In this document: in pieces, positions 26,491-34,591 of the stretch
Layout of the letters: every line of letters begins with the position of its first letter
Numbering within the stretch: position 1 is the stretch's first letter
Source: Oscillospiraceae bacterium
GTDB taxonomy: Bacteria; Bacillota; Clostridia; Oscillospirales; CAG-272
Reading direction: 5' to 3'
Length of the DNA: 64,000 nucleotides
Assembly (NCBI GenBank): GCA_015064155.1
Contig: SVST01000008.1
Coordinates: forward strand, 40,534-104,533
The notes under the pieces: generated by a model
Databases searched by the model: none
The model's input: the letters and a program-made list of their open reading frames with translations, nothing else
Told to the model about the DNA's origin: nothing
Translations under genes and position numbers: made by a program

Positions 26491-27549
26491 ATGAAAGTTA
26501 TTGCAGTTATCGGCTGCGGCCGTATTTCTCGTACGCATTTTCCCGCGTTGGAAAGGGTAGACGGAATCCGCATTAAATATGCGTGTGACTTGATCGAGGA
26601 AAAGGCACAGTACGCAAAGGACAACTACTCCAAGGTAGAAAACATTACTACGGATTATCACCGGGTTCTTGCCGACCCCGAGGTTGAGGCGGTTTGGGTT
26701 CTGACTCCCAACTACGCGCACTACACGGTTACGATGGACGCTCTGCGCGCAGGCAAGCACGTGTTCTGCGAGAAGCCCATTACGGTCAACTATGAGCTTT
26801 CCAAGGAAATGGCAGACGAGGCAAACAAGCGCGGCTTGATGCTCAACATCGGTGTTGTAAACCGCTACAGAAAGTCGATCGAAAAGCTGGCGGAGATGAA
26901 CCGCGAGGGCAAGTTCGGTAACATTTACCACGTGTACTGCTCGTTCCGTGCATTCCGTTCGATTCCCGGTCTTGGCGGTCCCTTCACCACGAAGGAACAG
27001 TCGGGCGGCGGCGTTCTGATCGACTGGGGCGTACACTTCTTTGATTTGATCATGTATATCCTCGGCGGCGAAACCGAGCTGGTCAATCTGACTGCCGATT
27101 CCTACAACGAAGTAGGAAAGGATATGAAGGCATACAAGCACGACGTTCCCATGTGGGCAGAGGATACCAGTGACGTTGAGAACGGAACGATGGACGTTGA
27201 CGATTTCATCACCGGATACATCCGTACCAACAACGCGTCCATTTCTTTCAACGGTGCTTGGGCACAGAACATCAATAAAACCGAAATGTTCGTTGACTTC
27301 ATGGGTGACAAGGGCGGCGCACGTCTGTCTTACGGTAAGAACTTTGAGTTCTACGACGGTACAACGCTGGAAACCATTCCGAACGAAGAGAAGGATCCCA
27401 ATCCTTTCGTTTGCGAGGATGCAGCATTCCTGGAAGCAATCGAAACCGGCGTGAAGTCGAGATCTCACGTTGATAACGTGCTGATTACCGCAAAGCTGAT
27501 GCAGGGTCTTTACGATTCGGCAGCAGAGAAGAAGGAAATCATTTTCTAA
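26491..27549 (+). CDS. Gfo/Idh/MocA family NAD(P)-dependent dehydrogenase
   Basis: A 352-residue oxidoreductase. The N-terminal Rossmann fold begins directly with VIAVIGCGRISRTHFP (GxGxxS/T), the catalytic Lys motif is FCEKPITVN near residue 96, and the C-terminal domain has a DWGVHFFD segment with the conserved His. It acts on a sugar or polyol hydroxyl. It differs from the partial copy at the window start. The start is ambiguous: ATG 26491 gives the usual N terminus, while ATG 26482 is closer to AAGGA. It is a single-gene transcript between a promoter and a hairpin. Confidence 0.9.
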   Translation: MKVIAVIGCGRISRTHFPALERVDGIRIKYACDLIEEKAQYAKDNYSKVENITTDYHRVLADPEVEAVWVLTPNYAHYTVTMDALRAGKHVFCEKPITVNYELSKEMADEANKRGLMLNIGVVNRYRKSIEKLAEMNREGKFGNIYHVYCSFRAFRSIPGLGGPFTTKEQSGGGVLIDWGVHFFDLIMYILGGETELVNLTADSYNEVGKDMKAYKHDVPMWAEDTSDVENGTMDVDDFITGYIRTNNASISFNGAWAQNINKTEMFVDFMGDKGGARLSYGKNFEFYDGTTLETIPNEEKDPNPFVCEDAAFLEAIETGVKSRSHVDNVLITAKLMQGLYDSAAEKKEIIF

Positions 27550-27566
27550 ACGGGCAAAACAAAATA

Positions 27567-27596
27567 GGGCAGACCAACCGTGCGGTGGGTCTGCCC
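27567..27596. terminator. Terminator between the dehydrogenase and DUF1508 genes
   Basis: GGGCAGACC pairs with GGTCTGCCC around AACCGTGCGG-type sequence, followed on the plus strand by TTGCTGTTTTT. Confidence 0.82.
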
Positions 27597-27617
27597 TTGC
27601 TGTTTTTATGGCTTGCT

Positions 27618-28805
27618 TCAATCGGTGTCAACCGTTGCCGTGACGATAAATTTCTTTACCGAATCGATGATCTTTTCACACTGCAGCTTGTTGTCGTAGG
27701 ATTCACCGATAAACGCGGGAGCCGAGCCGATGTTTTTGAGAACGTAACGGTAGTTTCCGAATTTGTCGCGGTCAACGAAGAAGTTTCCAACGTAAGCGGC
27801 ACGTTTAAAGGATTCGATGCCGTCACGGCAGGCTTTTTCGGTGGCATAGTAGCGGCTGGAGTAAAGGATCTGTCCGTTATTGGCAACCAGATAGAAGCAA
27901 AATTGCTTTTCGCTTTCCCGATAGACCTCCCATTTGCCCATCTTGGTTGCCTGCGCCTCGGCTTTTTCAACGGCTTTCCAGTCAATGTCGTTGGGGGTAC
28001 GCTTACAGCTTCTTGCCGCTTCGAAGAGCGTGACCGATTCGCGATCGGGAACAAAGCGGAGAATTTTTGCGTTGTTTGCAAAGTTTTTCACCGACTCCAC
28101 ACACTTGACACACTGCTCACGGGTCGTGTAATTTTCACCGTAGTATTTGCGTGCCAAAATGAAGCGATAACGGTTGTATTTATCAACCTTAATATCAAAA
28201 TTGCCTTCCGCAACCGTTTTTTGAAAGGTTTTGATGCCTCCGAGTGCACCCAAAAGGGTGGTAAAGCTGGGGCTGTCGAACAAGACCTGCCCGTTGTTTG
28301 CAATCAGGTAGAAGTGATAGCCGTCCACTTCCAGATCAAACTCGTATTTGCCAACGGCTTTTCCCTTATTCTTGAGGATTTCTGCATCGGCTTCTGCAAT
28401 AGCTTGGTCAAATGCCTCGCGAATGTCATCCTCCGTGGTTTGCATAAAGAAAGGTCGTGCCGCGGTTGCCGGCTTTGCGGTAGCCGTTTTTTTGGCAGGT
28501 ACCTTTGTCCCCGGCTTTGCGGCGGAGGACTTGGGGGCGGTTGGCTTCGTTGCGGTCGATTTTGTTGTAGGTGCTTTTGTTGCGGTGGCTTCGGAGGCGG
28601 TCTTTTTCGCAGGAGATGCCTTTACAGCCGCGGCTTTCTTGGCGGAGGGCGTTGTTGTCACAGCATCGGACTTCGCTTTGGACGGTGCGGCTTGAATACT
28701 CCGAAGTGAGGGAGCAGAAAGCTTTTCGTTCGATTTTTCCGCCTCGGGTGCAACTCCTTTTGCGGGGCTTTTTTCCACGTTTTCTTTTTTCTTAAACAGT
28801 GCCAT
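27618..28805 (-). CDS. DUF1508 (YegP-like) repeat protein with Lys/Ala/Thr-rich N-terminal tail
   Basis: A 395-residue protein. Residues 1-115 are low-complexity, rich in Lys, Ala, Thr and Pro (repeats such as AAKKTA and TKPTAPK), like eukaryotic H1 histone tails. After residue 130 there are two pairs of DUF1508/YegP-type units: two clear copies of the motif FYL-[IV]-ANNGQ-[IV]-L near residues 160 and 300, each followed by a more divergent unit ending in YR-[FY]-[IV]-L. Start 28805 has GGAGGAAC upstream. The biochemical role of DUF1508 is not established; the basic tail suggests nucleic-acid or cell-surface polymer binding (inference). Confidence 0.8.
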   Translation of the reverse strand: MALFKKKENVEKSPAKGVAPEAEKSNEKLSAPSLRSIQAAPSKAKSDAVTTTPSAKKAAAVKASPAKKTASEATATKAPTTKSTATKPTAPKSSAAKPGTKVPAKKTATAKPATAARPFFMQTTEDDIREAFDQAIAEADAEILKNKGKAVGKYEFDLEVDGYHFYLIANNGQVLFDSPSFTTLLGALGGIKTFQKTVAEGNFDIKVDKYNRYRFILARKYYGENYTTREQCVKCVESVKNFANNAKILRFVPDRESVTLFEAARSCKRTPNDIDWKAVEKAEAQATKMGKWEVYRESEKQFCFYLVANNGQILYSSRYYATEKACRDGIESFKRAAYVGNFFVDRDKFGNYRYVLKNIGSAPAFIGESYDNKLQCEKIIDSVKKFIVTATVDTD

Positions 28806-28856
28806 GTTGTTCCTCCGTGTCTGTACGTTATTTCATATATATGATTGGTCACGTTT

Positions 28857-28885
28857 ATTTTATCACATTCCCAAAAGATTGTCAA
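28857..28885 (-). promoter_or_regulatory. Promoter of the DUF1508 gene
   Basis: Minus-strand TTGACA, 17 bp, TAAAAT, about 50 bp before the gene. Confidence 0.82.
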
Positions 28886-28943
28886 CGAAAAATGCAAAAG
28901 ATTCTTTTTTTTCGACGTTTTTTGTGGATTGTGGGCAACCAAT

Positions 28944-28995
28944 CAAAAAAGGACAGCCCCGAAAAACGGCTTTGTTCTTCAAGGCTGTCTTTTTA
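28944..28995 (-). terminator. Terminator of rhaD
   Basis: Minus-strand AAAAAGACAGCC pairs with GGCTGTCC, then TTTTTTG. Confidence 0.82.
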
Positions 28996-29030
28996 GAAAG
29001 GCATTGCCGATCGCATTGCAATCGCGGCTT

Positions 29031-29843
29031 TTAAGCGTCGATAACGCCTTCCATGATCGTCAGATTCCAAAGATCTGCAAGTCCCTTGATGGTCTTGTCG
29101 GGGATGACGTTGACAACGTGTCCGAGCGAGAGCATATAGATCTGTGCGGTTTTTTCTACCGTTTCGATCAAGCCGAACGCTTCGTCCAGATCCTTACCCG
29201 TGCCGTAGATACCGTGATTCGTCCATACTACGATACGGTGCGACTTCATCTTTTCTGCGGTTGCGATACCGATCTCCTCGGTTCCGCATACCATACAAGG
29301 CAGAACGCCGACACCGTCGGGGAAGACGATAACGCATTCGGTATTGGACTGCCAAAGCTTATGCGTAAAGTCCTTCTCGTCGGCAGGGCAGACCGTGTTC
29401 ATTGCGATGGTATAGGTGGGGTGAGAGTGCGCTACCACGCGGTGATTGGGGTCAACCTCAAGACGTGCGATGTGGCTCATCATGTGTGCGGGGAACTCGG
29501 ACGTGAACTTACCGCCGTCCTTATATCCCCACAACAGCTCTGCCATCGTGCCGTCGGCAGAAATTCTGACGATACCGAGGTTGGTTTCGGGATCCTTGGT
29601 TACGTTCTTGAAATACTTACCGGTACCGGTAACCAAAAAGATCTTGCCTGCAAGCTTTTTGGCATCAAACTTGGTGGGAATGGTTCTGATGACGCAATTG
29701 AGATCGAGATATTCGGCAACCTCGTTCTCATCAAGCAGACAGCTGATATTGCCGCCGTTTCTTTCATCCCAGCCCTGTCTGTACATATTAGCCGTTGTTT
29801 CGCTCATTTCAATGATAAACGGCGCCTTGAAAATGTCTTTCAT
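29031..29843 (-). CDS. rhaD: L-rhamnulose-1-phosphate aldolase
   Basis: A 270-residue class II aldolase. The phosphate-site motif ERNGGNIS is near residue 27, the catalytic Glu lies in TSEFPAHMMSH near residue 117, and the zinc ligands are in AHSHPTY near 140 plus a later WTNHG segment. It cleaves L-rhamnulose-1-phosphate to dihydroxyacetone phosphate and L-lactaldehyde. With rhaA it implies rhamnose use. It is transcribed alone, divergently from a NahK-like kinase gene. Confidence 0.96.
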   Translation of the reverse strand: MKDIFKAPFIIEMSETTANMYRQGWDERNGGNISCLLDENEVAEYLDLNCVIRTIPTKFDAKKLAGKIFLVTGTGKYFKNVTKDPETNLGIVRISADGTMAELLWGYKDGGKFTSEFPAHMMSHIARLEVDPNHRVVAHSHPTYTIAMNTVCPADEKDFTHKLWQSNTECVIVFPDGVGVLPCMVCGTEEIGIATAEKMKSHRIVVWTNHGIYGTGKDLDEAFGLIETVEKTAQIYMLSLGHVVNVIPDKTIKGLADLWNLTIMEGVIDA

Positions 29844-29881
29844 GATTTCACCTCAAAAAAATTTTTGAATCTTACTCCCTT

Positions 29882-29910
29882 ATTATATTTTATTTGGGGG
29901 GATTTGTCAA
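29882..29910 (-). promoter_or_regulatory. Sigma-A promoter of rhaD
   Basis: Perfect minus-strand TTGACA, 17 bp, TATAAT, about 40 bp upstream of rhaD. A quasi-palindrome of A and T runs follows it. Confidence 0.9.
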
Positions 29911-29982
29911 TACGTGTTGCACATTTTTCTTGCGTTTTTTCAATTGTTCGATCTCTATTCCGTTTTTTTTCATCAATTGGGC

Positions 29983-30011
29983 TTTACAAACAGCGGAAAA
30001 GGTGCTATAAT
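29983..30011 (+). promoter_or_regulatory. Promoter of the NahK-like kinase
   Basis: TTTACA, 17 bp, TATAAT. The leader to the start codon is about 90 nt and contains a 19-codon reading frame starting at 30020 whose relevance is unknown. Confidence 0.85.
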
Positions 30012-30105
30012 GTGGGTGCTATGCACGAGGACTGTGATAGACCTTTACACGATCATCCTCGGAATGAGGAAATTTTTTGAAAAACACAACAGCAAAGAGG
30101 TAACC

Positions 30106-31197
30106 ATGAACAGAAAAGCAATCAATACCGCTGAGCCGCTGAAGGCGTATTTTAAGGAGCTGCCCACCTATTGTGAGCCCTATGGAAACGGACATATCAA
30201 CGACACCTTTTTGGTCGTTTCTCAAAAGAGATATATTCTCCAAAGAATGAACACGAGTATTTTTACGCGTCCCGTAGAGCTGATGGAAAATATTCTCGGT
30301 GTCACCGAGCATATCAGAAAAAAGACCGCAGCCATCGGTGGTGACGTTGCCCGTTGCTCGCTGACCGTTGTGCCGACGCTTGACGGTGCGCGCTACTTCT
30401 GCGACAGCACGGGCGGATACTGGCGTCTTTACGACTTCGTTGAGGGAACCGTGACCAAGGAGAGCGTTGAGGATGCAAACGATTTCTATACCTGCGCGAA
30501 GGCATTCGGCGGATTCCAGGAGATGCTTGCCGACTATCCCGCCGAAACGCTGAGTGAGCCGATCGCAAACTTCCACAATACGCCTTGGAGATATGACAAC
30601 CTGATGCGGGCGGTTGCCGCCGACAAATGCGGAAGACTTTCCTCTGTTCTTCCCGAGGTGGAATTCGCCAAGGAGCGAGAGGAATTTTGTAAGGTACTCG
30701 AAAATGCGAGAGCCGCAGGGGAGCTGCCGTTACGCGTGACCCATAACGATACCAAGCTCAACAATATTCTTTTCGATGAAAAGAGCGCAGCACCCGTGTG
30801 CGTGATCGACCTTGACACGGTTATGCCCGGTTATTCGGTAACCGATTTCGGCGATTCCATTCGCTTTGGTGCCAATACCGCAGTAGAGGACGAAACCGAT
30901 CTTTCCAAGGTAACGCTGGATCTTGATCTGTTTAAGGTTTACGTCAAGGGCTTTATTGAGGGCTGTAACGGAAGCCTTACCGAAAAGGAGATCGAGCTGT
31001 TGCCCGAGGGTGCTATGATGATGACGCTGGAGTGCGGACTTCGCTTCCTGACCGACCATCTGGAGGGCGATACTTACTTCAAGATCCACCGCGAGGGACA
31101 CAATCTTGATCGCGCAAGAAACCAGTTCGCGCTCGTTGCCGACATGGAAAGAAAGCTCGACCAAATGAGAGCCATCATTCAGGAAATCGTTGGCTAA
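30106..31197 (+). CDS. Aminoglycoside-phosphotransferase-fold sugar kinase (NahK-like)
   Basis: A 363-residue kinase of the APH/choline-kinase fold. The N-lobe starts with YGNGHINDTF (nucleotide loop), the catalytic loop is VTHNDTKLNNILF near residue 210 and the Mg-binding DFG-equivalent is VIDLDTVMPG near 235. Closest recognisable relatives are N-acetylhexosamine 1-kinases (NahK) of gut bacteria, which phosphorylate GlcNAc/GalNAc at C1. Start 30106 has AGAGG upstream. It is divergent from rhaD; since no FGGY rhamnulokinase is in the window, a role in another hexosamine pathway, linked with the GH20 enzyme nearby, is more plausible than rhamnose use. Confidence 0.82.
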   Translation: MNRKAINTAEPLKAYFKELPTYCEPYGNGHINDTFLVVSQKRYILQRMNTSIFTRPVELMENILGVTEHIRKKTAAIGGDVARCSLTVVPTLDGARYFCDSTGGYWRLYDFVEGTVTKESVEDANDFYTCAKAFGGFQEMLADYPAETLSEPIANFHNTPWRYDNLMRAVAADKCGRLSSVLPEVEFAKEREEFCKVLENARAAGELPLRVTHNDTKLNNILFDEKSAAPVCVIDLDTVMPGYSVTDFGDSIRFGANTAVEDETDLSKVTLDLDLFKVYVKGFIEGCNGSLTEKEIELLPEGAMMMTLECGLRFLTDHLEGDTYFKIHREGHNLDRARNQFALVADMERKLDQMRAIIQEIVG

Positions 31198-31258
31198 AAT
31201 CAAATAGCAAGCATCAGGGGAGTGTAGACCAAAGCAAGTATCATTATCAAAATAACAA

Positions 31259-31440
31259 AAACAACCCCTCCGGCACGGCAAGCCGTGCCAATTTGCTTGC
31301 CAATTTTCTCCCACTTACACAGGGGAGGCTTTCAGAAATCATTTGCCTCGGAAATACAGTTGTTTTAGCGCAAAGAACTTTTTTAGGCTCTCTTGTGTAA
31401 AGGGAGCTGTCACCGTAGGTGACTGAGGGATTGTTCTTTG
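31259..31440. repeat. Inverted-repeat intergenic element (MITE-like)
   Basis: Two arms in opposite orientation: the plus-strand arm begins ACAACCCCTCCGG and contains a GGCACGG/CCGTGCC hairpin, CTCCCACTTACACAGGGGAG; the minus-strand arm begins ACAATCCCTCAGTCACC, contains GTGACAGCTCCCTTTACAC and AAGAGAGCC. The arms are similar imperfect inverted repeats separated by about 50 bp. Elements with the text CTCCCTTTACACAAGGGAG are common dispersed intergenic repeats in gut Clostridia. It fills most of the gene-free stretch 31198-31529. Confidence 0.7.
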
Positions 31441-31478
31441 TACAATGTGCTATTGGATACACCTTTGTCTACAGTCTG

Positions 31479-31508
31479 CAGGGGAGTGAACCGCGGTTCA
31501 CTCCCCTG
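31479..31508. terminator. 30-bp perfect palindrome, bidirectional terminator
   Basis: CAGGGGAGTGAACCG and its exact complement form a 30-bp palindrome, followed on the plus strand by ATTTTTTTG and close to the stop codon of the convergent AraC gene. Confidence 0.8.
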
Positions 31509-31529
31509 ATTTTTTTGCGGTAAATGCTG

Positions 31530-32285
31530 TCATTCGGTGCGGTATTCGGATGGAGAACAGCCCATTTGGCGGCGAAACTCGGCAGAAAAATAGCTGATGC
31601 TGTCAAAGCCTGCGTGGGTGGCAACCTCGGTGACCGTGTAGCTTTGCGTTTGTAACAATCGGCATGCAAGCTCCAACCGTCGTTTTTTGAGGTATTCCAT
31701 GGGCGACGTATGGTAGCATTTGCGAAATTCTGAACGGAAATAGACCTCGCTGCAGCCGTACCGTGCTGCGAGATGAGAGATCCTCAACTCGGGATCTGAG
31801 ATGTGTTCGTCCAAATAGTGCTTGCAGGCAATCATCGCGGTATTTGGATGGCTTGCGTCATCGTGACAAATCCGATAAAATTCGGAAAGCAGGCGATAAG
31901 CATCTGCCATGGAAACATAAGGGTTGGTGCTTTGTGTATGTCGCAATGCGTGTTCAAACAAATTCACGAAGGAATCGGAAACTTTCGGCGTGATACAAAG
32001 CGGCTCCGAACAGAAAGGAGGGGAATCCTCGTCTTGCCAGAAATGCAAAAGATATCGGTCACTGTCTGATAAAACCTCGGTTTGGTAAAAGCAACCTCGC
32101 GGAATAAAGGTCAGAGTGCCGGGAGTCGATATAAAACTTTTGTTGGTTGCGAAAATCGAAACTTCTCCGCTTACTCGAAAGCTTAGCGAAGAGAATTTTC
32201 TTGCCGGAACCTTTCTCATTTCTTCCTGTTTCGAAGTTTCACGATAGAAAAAATGATTTATTATAATCGGAATTTGCTCTTTCAT
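31530..32285 (-). CDS. AraC family transcriptional regulator
   Basis: A 251-residue regulator. Residues 1-130 form a cupin-type ligand-binding domain (a GTLTFIPRGCFY strand pattern near residue 55), and the C-terminal 100 residues hold two helix-turn-helix motifs (ISHLAARYGCSEVYFRSEFR and VTEVATHAGFDSISYFSAEF) with the closing MGCSPSEYR. It is divergent from the QueG-like pair with a 160-bp shared control region, so it may regulate that pair. Confidence 0.9.
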   Translation of the reverse strand: MKEQIPIIINHFFYRETSKQEEMRKVPARKFSSLSFRVSGEVSIFATNKSFISTPGTLTFIPRGCFYQTEVLSDSDRYLLHFWQDEDSPPFCSEPLCITPKVSDSFVNLFEHALRHTQSTNPYVSMADAYRLLSEFYRICHDDASHPNTAMIACKHYLDEHISDPELRISHLAARYGCSEVYFRSEFRKCYHTSPMEYLKKRRLELACRLLQTQSYTVTEVATHAGFDSISYFSAEFRRQMGCSPSEYRTE

Positions 32286-32314
32286 GCAATCATCTCCACA
32301 AAATTGTTTTCTTC

Positions 32315-32343
32315 ATTTTATCACGTTTTTTTCAAAAAATCAA
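32315..32343 (-). promoter_or_regulatory. Promoter of the AraC regulator
   Basis: Minus-strand TTGATT, 17 bp, TAAAAT about 30 bp before the start. Confidence 0.72.
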
Positions 32344-32384
32344 GATTTTTGTTTCGAAAATCTAAAATTGCTTTCCTTTTTTTA

Positions 32385-32413
32385 TTGTGATATTGGGGAG
32401 AAAATGCTATAAT
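32385..32413 (+). promoter_or_regulatory. Promoter of the QueG-like pair
   Basis: TTGTGA, 17 bp, TATAAT; the start codon lies 35 bp on, with GGAGG before it. Confidence 0.82.
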
Positions 32414-32448
32414 TTCAACGTAACTTACAAATATGGAGGAAAATTTAC

Positions 32449-33363
32449 ATGCAAACACTTGAACAGTTGATTCGTCAATCGATGAAAAAAGAGGGCATCG
32501 ATCTGATCGGCTTTGCAGGAAAAGACCGTTTTGAAGGAGTAGACCCTGCCCATAATCCTTTTTCCATTTTCCCCGAGGGAAAAACCGTGATTCTGCTTGG
32601 CAAGCGAATCTGCCGCGGCTCCTTGCGAGGAGTCGAGGAAGGCACCAATTTTGGGGACTACAGTCTTTTCGGCAGAAATTGGCTTGAGGATCAGTTTCTG
32701 TCGTTGGCTTGTTACAATTTGGTTCGCGTTTTGGAAGACGAGGGATGGGAGGCAGTTCCGATTTTCCCCAATCCTTCCGAGGTAGGTCCCATGGGAGTTT
32801 CTGTAGCCGAGGGCAGACCCGCGCCCAATGTGTTCCCTGATTTTGATTATGCGGCGGTTGCTTGCGGCATTGCCGAGATTGGCTTTGGCGGACTATTGCT
32901 CACTCCAAAATTCGGTTCGCGTCAGCGCTTCCACATGATCATTACCGATGCAGAGATAGAAGAAACTCCCTTGCTGGAGGCTTCGGTTTGCGACCGTTGC
33001 GGAAAATGCGCGGATGCTTGTCCTTTGGGAGCAATAGATAAGGAGAATACGAAGATCGTGGAGATCTGCGGGAAAAAGATGGAGGTTGCCGCGATTGATT
33101 ACAACAAATGTCGGGAGTGCAAGAACGGTGCTTGTCCCGGTCGTCGCTTTGCACCCGAATCCAAGCCCGACCGCATCGCAGCACTTTGCAACCGTATCTG
33201 CCTTTCCCACCTTGAGGAATCCGAGGCGGTGGAGAATTGTTTCCACGAGGCTTTCCGCAAGAGAGATGCATGGGCAATCGGTGAAAAGCGCGTAACCACC
33301 GGTGAATCGCGTGAGAACTATAACGTTCTTGGCGGCGCATACAGCAAAGGAGCCTCCAAATGA
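32449..33363 (+). CDS. QueG-like 4Fe-4S ferredoxin-domain protein
   Basis: A 304-residue protein. The N-terminal half resembles the epoxyqueuosine reductase/reductive dehalogenase-like fold (LGKRICRGSLRGVEEGT region), and the middle contains a ferredoxin motif CDRCGKCADACP near residue 182 plus further Cys (KCRECKNGACP) near 221 for a second cluster. Such proteins are often misnamed epoxyqueuosine reductases; true QueG has a longer C terminus. It may be an Fe-S electron-transfer or maturation protein. Its stop overlaps the start of a paralogue by 4 bp (ATGA). Confidence 0.72.
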   Translation: MQTLEQLIRQSMKKEGIDLIGFAGKDRFEGVDPAHNPFSIFPEGKTVILLGKRICRGSLRGVEEGTNFGDYSLFGRNWLEDQFLSLACYNLVRVLEDEGWEAVPIFPNPSEVGPMGVSVAEGRPAPNVFPDFDYAAVACGIAEIGFGGLLLTPKFGSRQRFHMIITDAEIEETPLLEASVCDRCGKCADACPLGAIDKENTKIVEICGKKMEVAAIDYNKCRECKNGACPGRRFAPESKPDRIAALCNRICLSHLEESEAVENCFHEAFRKRDAWAIGEKRVTTGESRENYNVLGGAYSKGASK

Positions 33364-34493
33364 AGCTGACGAGTCAAATGATCAAGGATAAGGCGCAAGA
33401 GCTTGGTATCGATTGCATTGCCATCGGGAATATCGAACGATTTAAAAATGCGCCGAAGCTGATGTCGCCTTTGACCTATTTTCCTGAAGCAAAGTCGGTC
33501 ATCGCGGTTGCCATGCGCATCCCGCGCGGTTCCTATCGCGGAATTGAGGAGGGCACGCATTGGCACAACTATACGTTCTATTCCTATAACAAGTTAAATT
33601 CTTATTTCCGTCCGCGTCTTTCTTATGAGCTGGCTTGTTTCATCGAGGATCACGGATGGGAAGCGGTTCCTCATTATCCTGCCGTTCCGGAGGGGCAGGG
33701 AACGATGCGGGAGCCGGTGGCAGAGGGAAAGGTTCCTCCCGACGTGGTTTGCAGCGTGCGCTTGATCGCGGCAGGCTGCGGACTTGGCGAAGTAGGCTAT
33801 TCCAAGGTGTTCCTTACCAAAAAGTTTGGTCCGCGCGTGCGCCTTGGATTGATCTTTACCGACTGTGAGCTGGAGCCCGATCCCATTATGGACACCGGTG
33901 ATATTTGCTTGCATTGCGGTGCCTGCGTGCGCGAGTGCCCCGGTAATGCGGTTCCGTCCCTCAAGGACAAAAACAGCCGATTAGAGGTGGATTTCGGGGA
34001 GAAAAAAATCTGGTACGGGGACGTTCAAATGGGTCGATGCACGCTATCTCATCACGGTATGAATAACGAATGCTCGCCTTTCCTTAAAAAGGAATTTCCG
34101 AATATGGCGTTTGACGTGCGAAACAGCGAGATGTCCGAAGAGGAAGCCTACATTATGTGCTATACCATGGCGGGAGGCAAATGGGGACGTAAGCCGGAAA
34201 GCACCCGTGTGATGGGATATTACGATTACATTCTCACACATTCTTCCTATTTTGCGATTTGCGGAGCACGCGGGTGTATCCGTGCTTGTATGGATCAATT
34301 GGAAAAAACCGGCAGAATCGAAAACCAATTCCATAACCGCTTCTACAAAAAGGAGAGTTGGTTGCTTCCCAACAAGCCCCAAACGGTTTCTCGCAGTGTC
34401 AATCCTTATCGCAAGGAATACCTGGACGAGAAATACCCGGGACTTACCGATGGGGAATACGAAAGACCGGAGCCCGAAAAAGAACAAGAATAA
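33360..34493 (+). CDS. QueG-like 4Fe-4S ferredoxin-domain protein, paralogue
   Basis: A 377-residue protein similar in plan to its upstream neighbour: the shared RGSYRGIEEGT segment near residue 60, and the ferredoxin motif CLHCGACVRECPG near 183. It is longer at the C terminus, which has CGARGCIRACMDQLE near 305, so a second metal site is possible. The two overlapping genes probably arose by an old tandem duplication and may form a heterodimer. The electron acceptor or substrate is unknown. Confidence 0.72.
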   Translation: MKLTSQMIKDKAQELGIDCIAIGNIERFKNAPKLMSPLTYFPEAKSVIAVAMRIPRGSYRGIEEGTHWHNYTFYSYNKLNSYFRPRLSYELACFIEDHGWEAVPHYPAVPEGQGTMREPVAEGKVPPDVVCSVRLIAAGCGLGEVGYSKVFLTKKFGPRVRLGLIFTDCELEPDPIMDTGDICLHCGACVRECPGNAVPSLKDKNSRLEVDFGEKKIWYGDVQMGRCTLSHHGMNNECSPFLKKEFPNMAFDVRNSEMSEEEAYIMCYTMAGGKWGRKPESTRVMGYYDYILTHSSYFAICGARGCIRACMDQLEKTGRIENQFHNRFYKKESWLLPNKPQTVSRSVNPYRKEYLDEKYPGLTDGEYERPEPEKEQE

Positions 34494-34513
34494 AAAAATC
34501 GAATTTTGCAGTA

Positions 34514-34552
34514 AAAAAACACTCCCGAACGTCAAAACTTCGGGAGTGTTTT
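34514..34552. terminator. Bidirectional terminator after the QueG-like pair
   Basis: AAACACTCCCGAA pairs with TTCGGGAGTGTTT, with an A-tract before and TTTT after; shared with the convergent GH20 gene. Confidence 0.88.
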
Positions 34553-34591
34553 GGGTGTAGAAGAAAAGGCGGAACAAGGGCAGACGATCGG

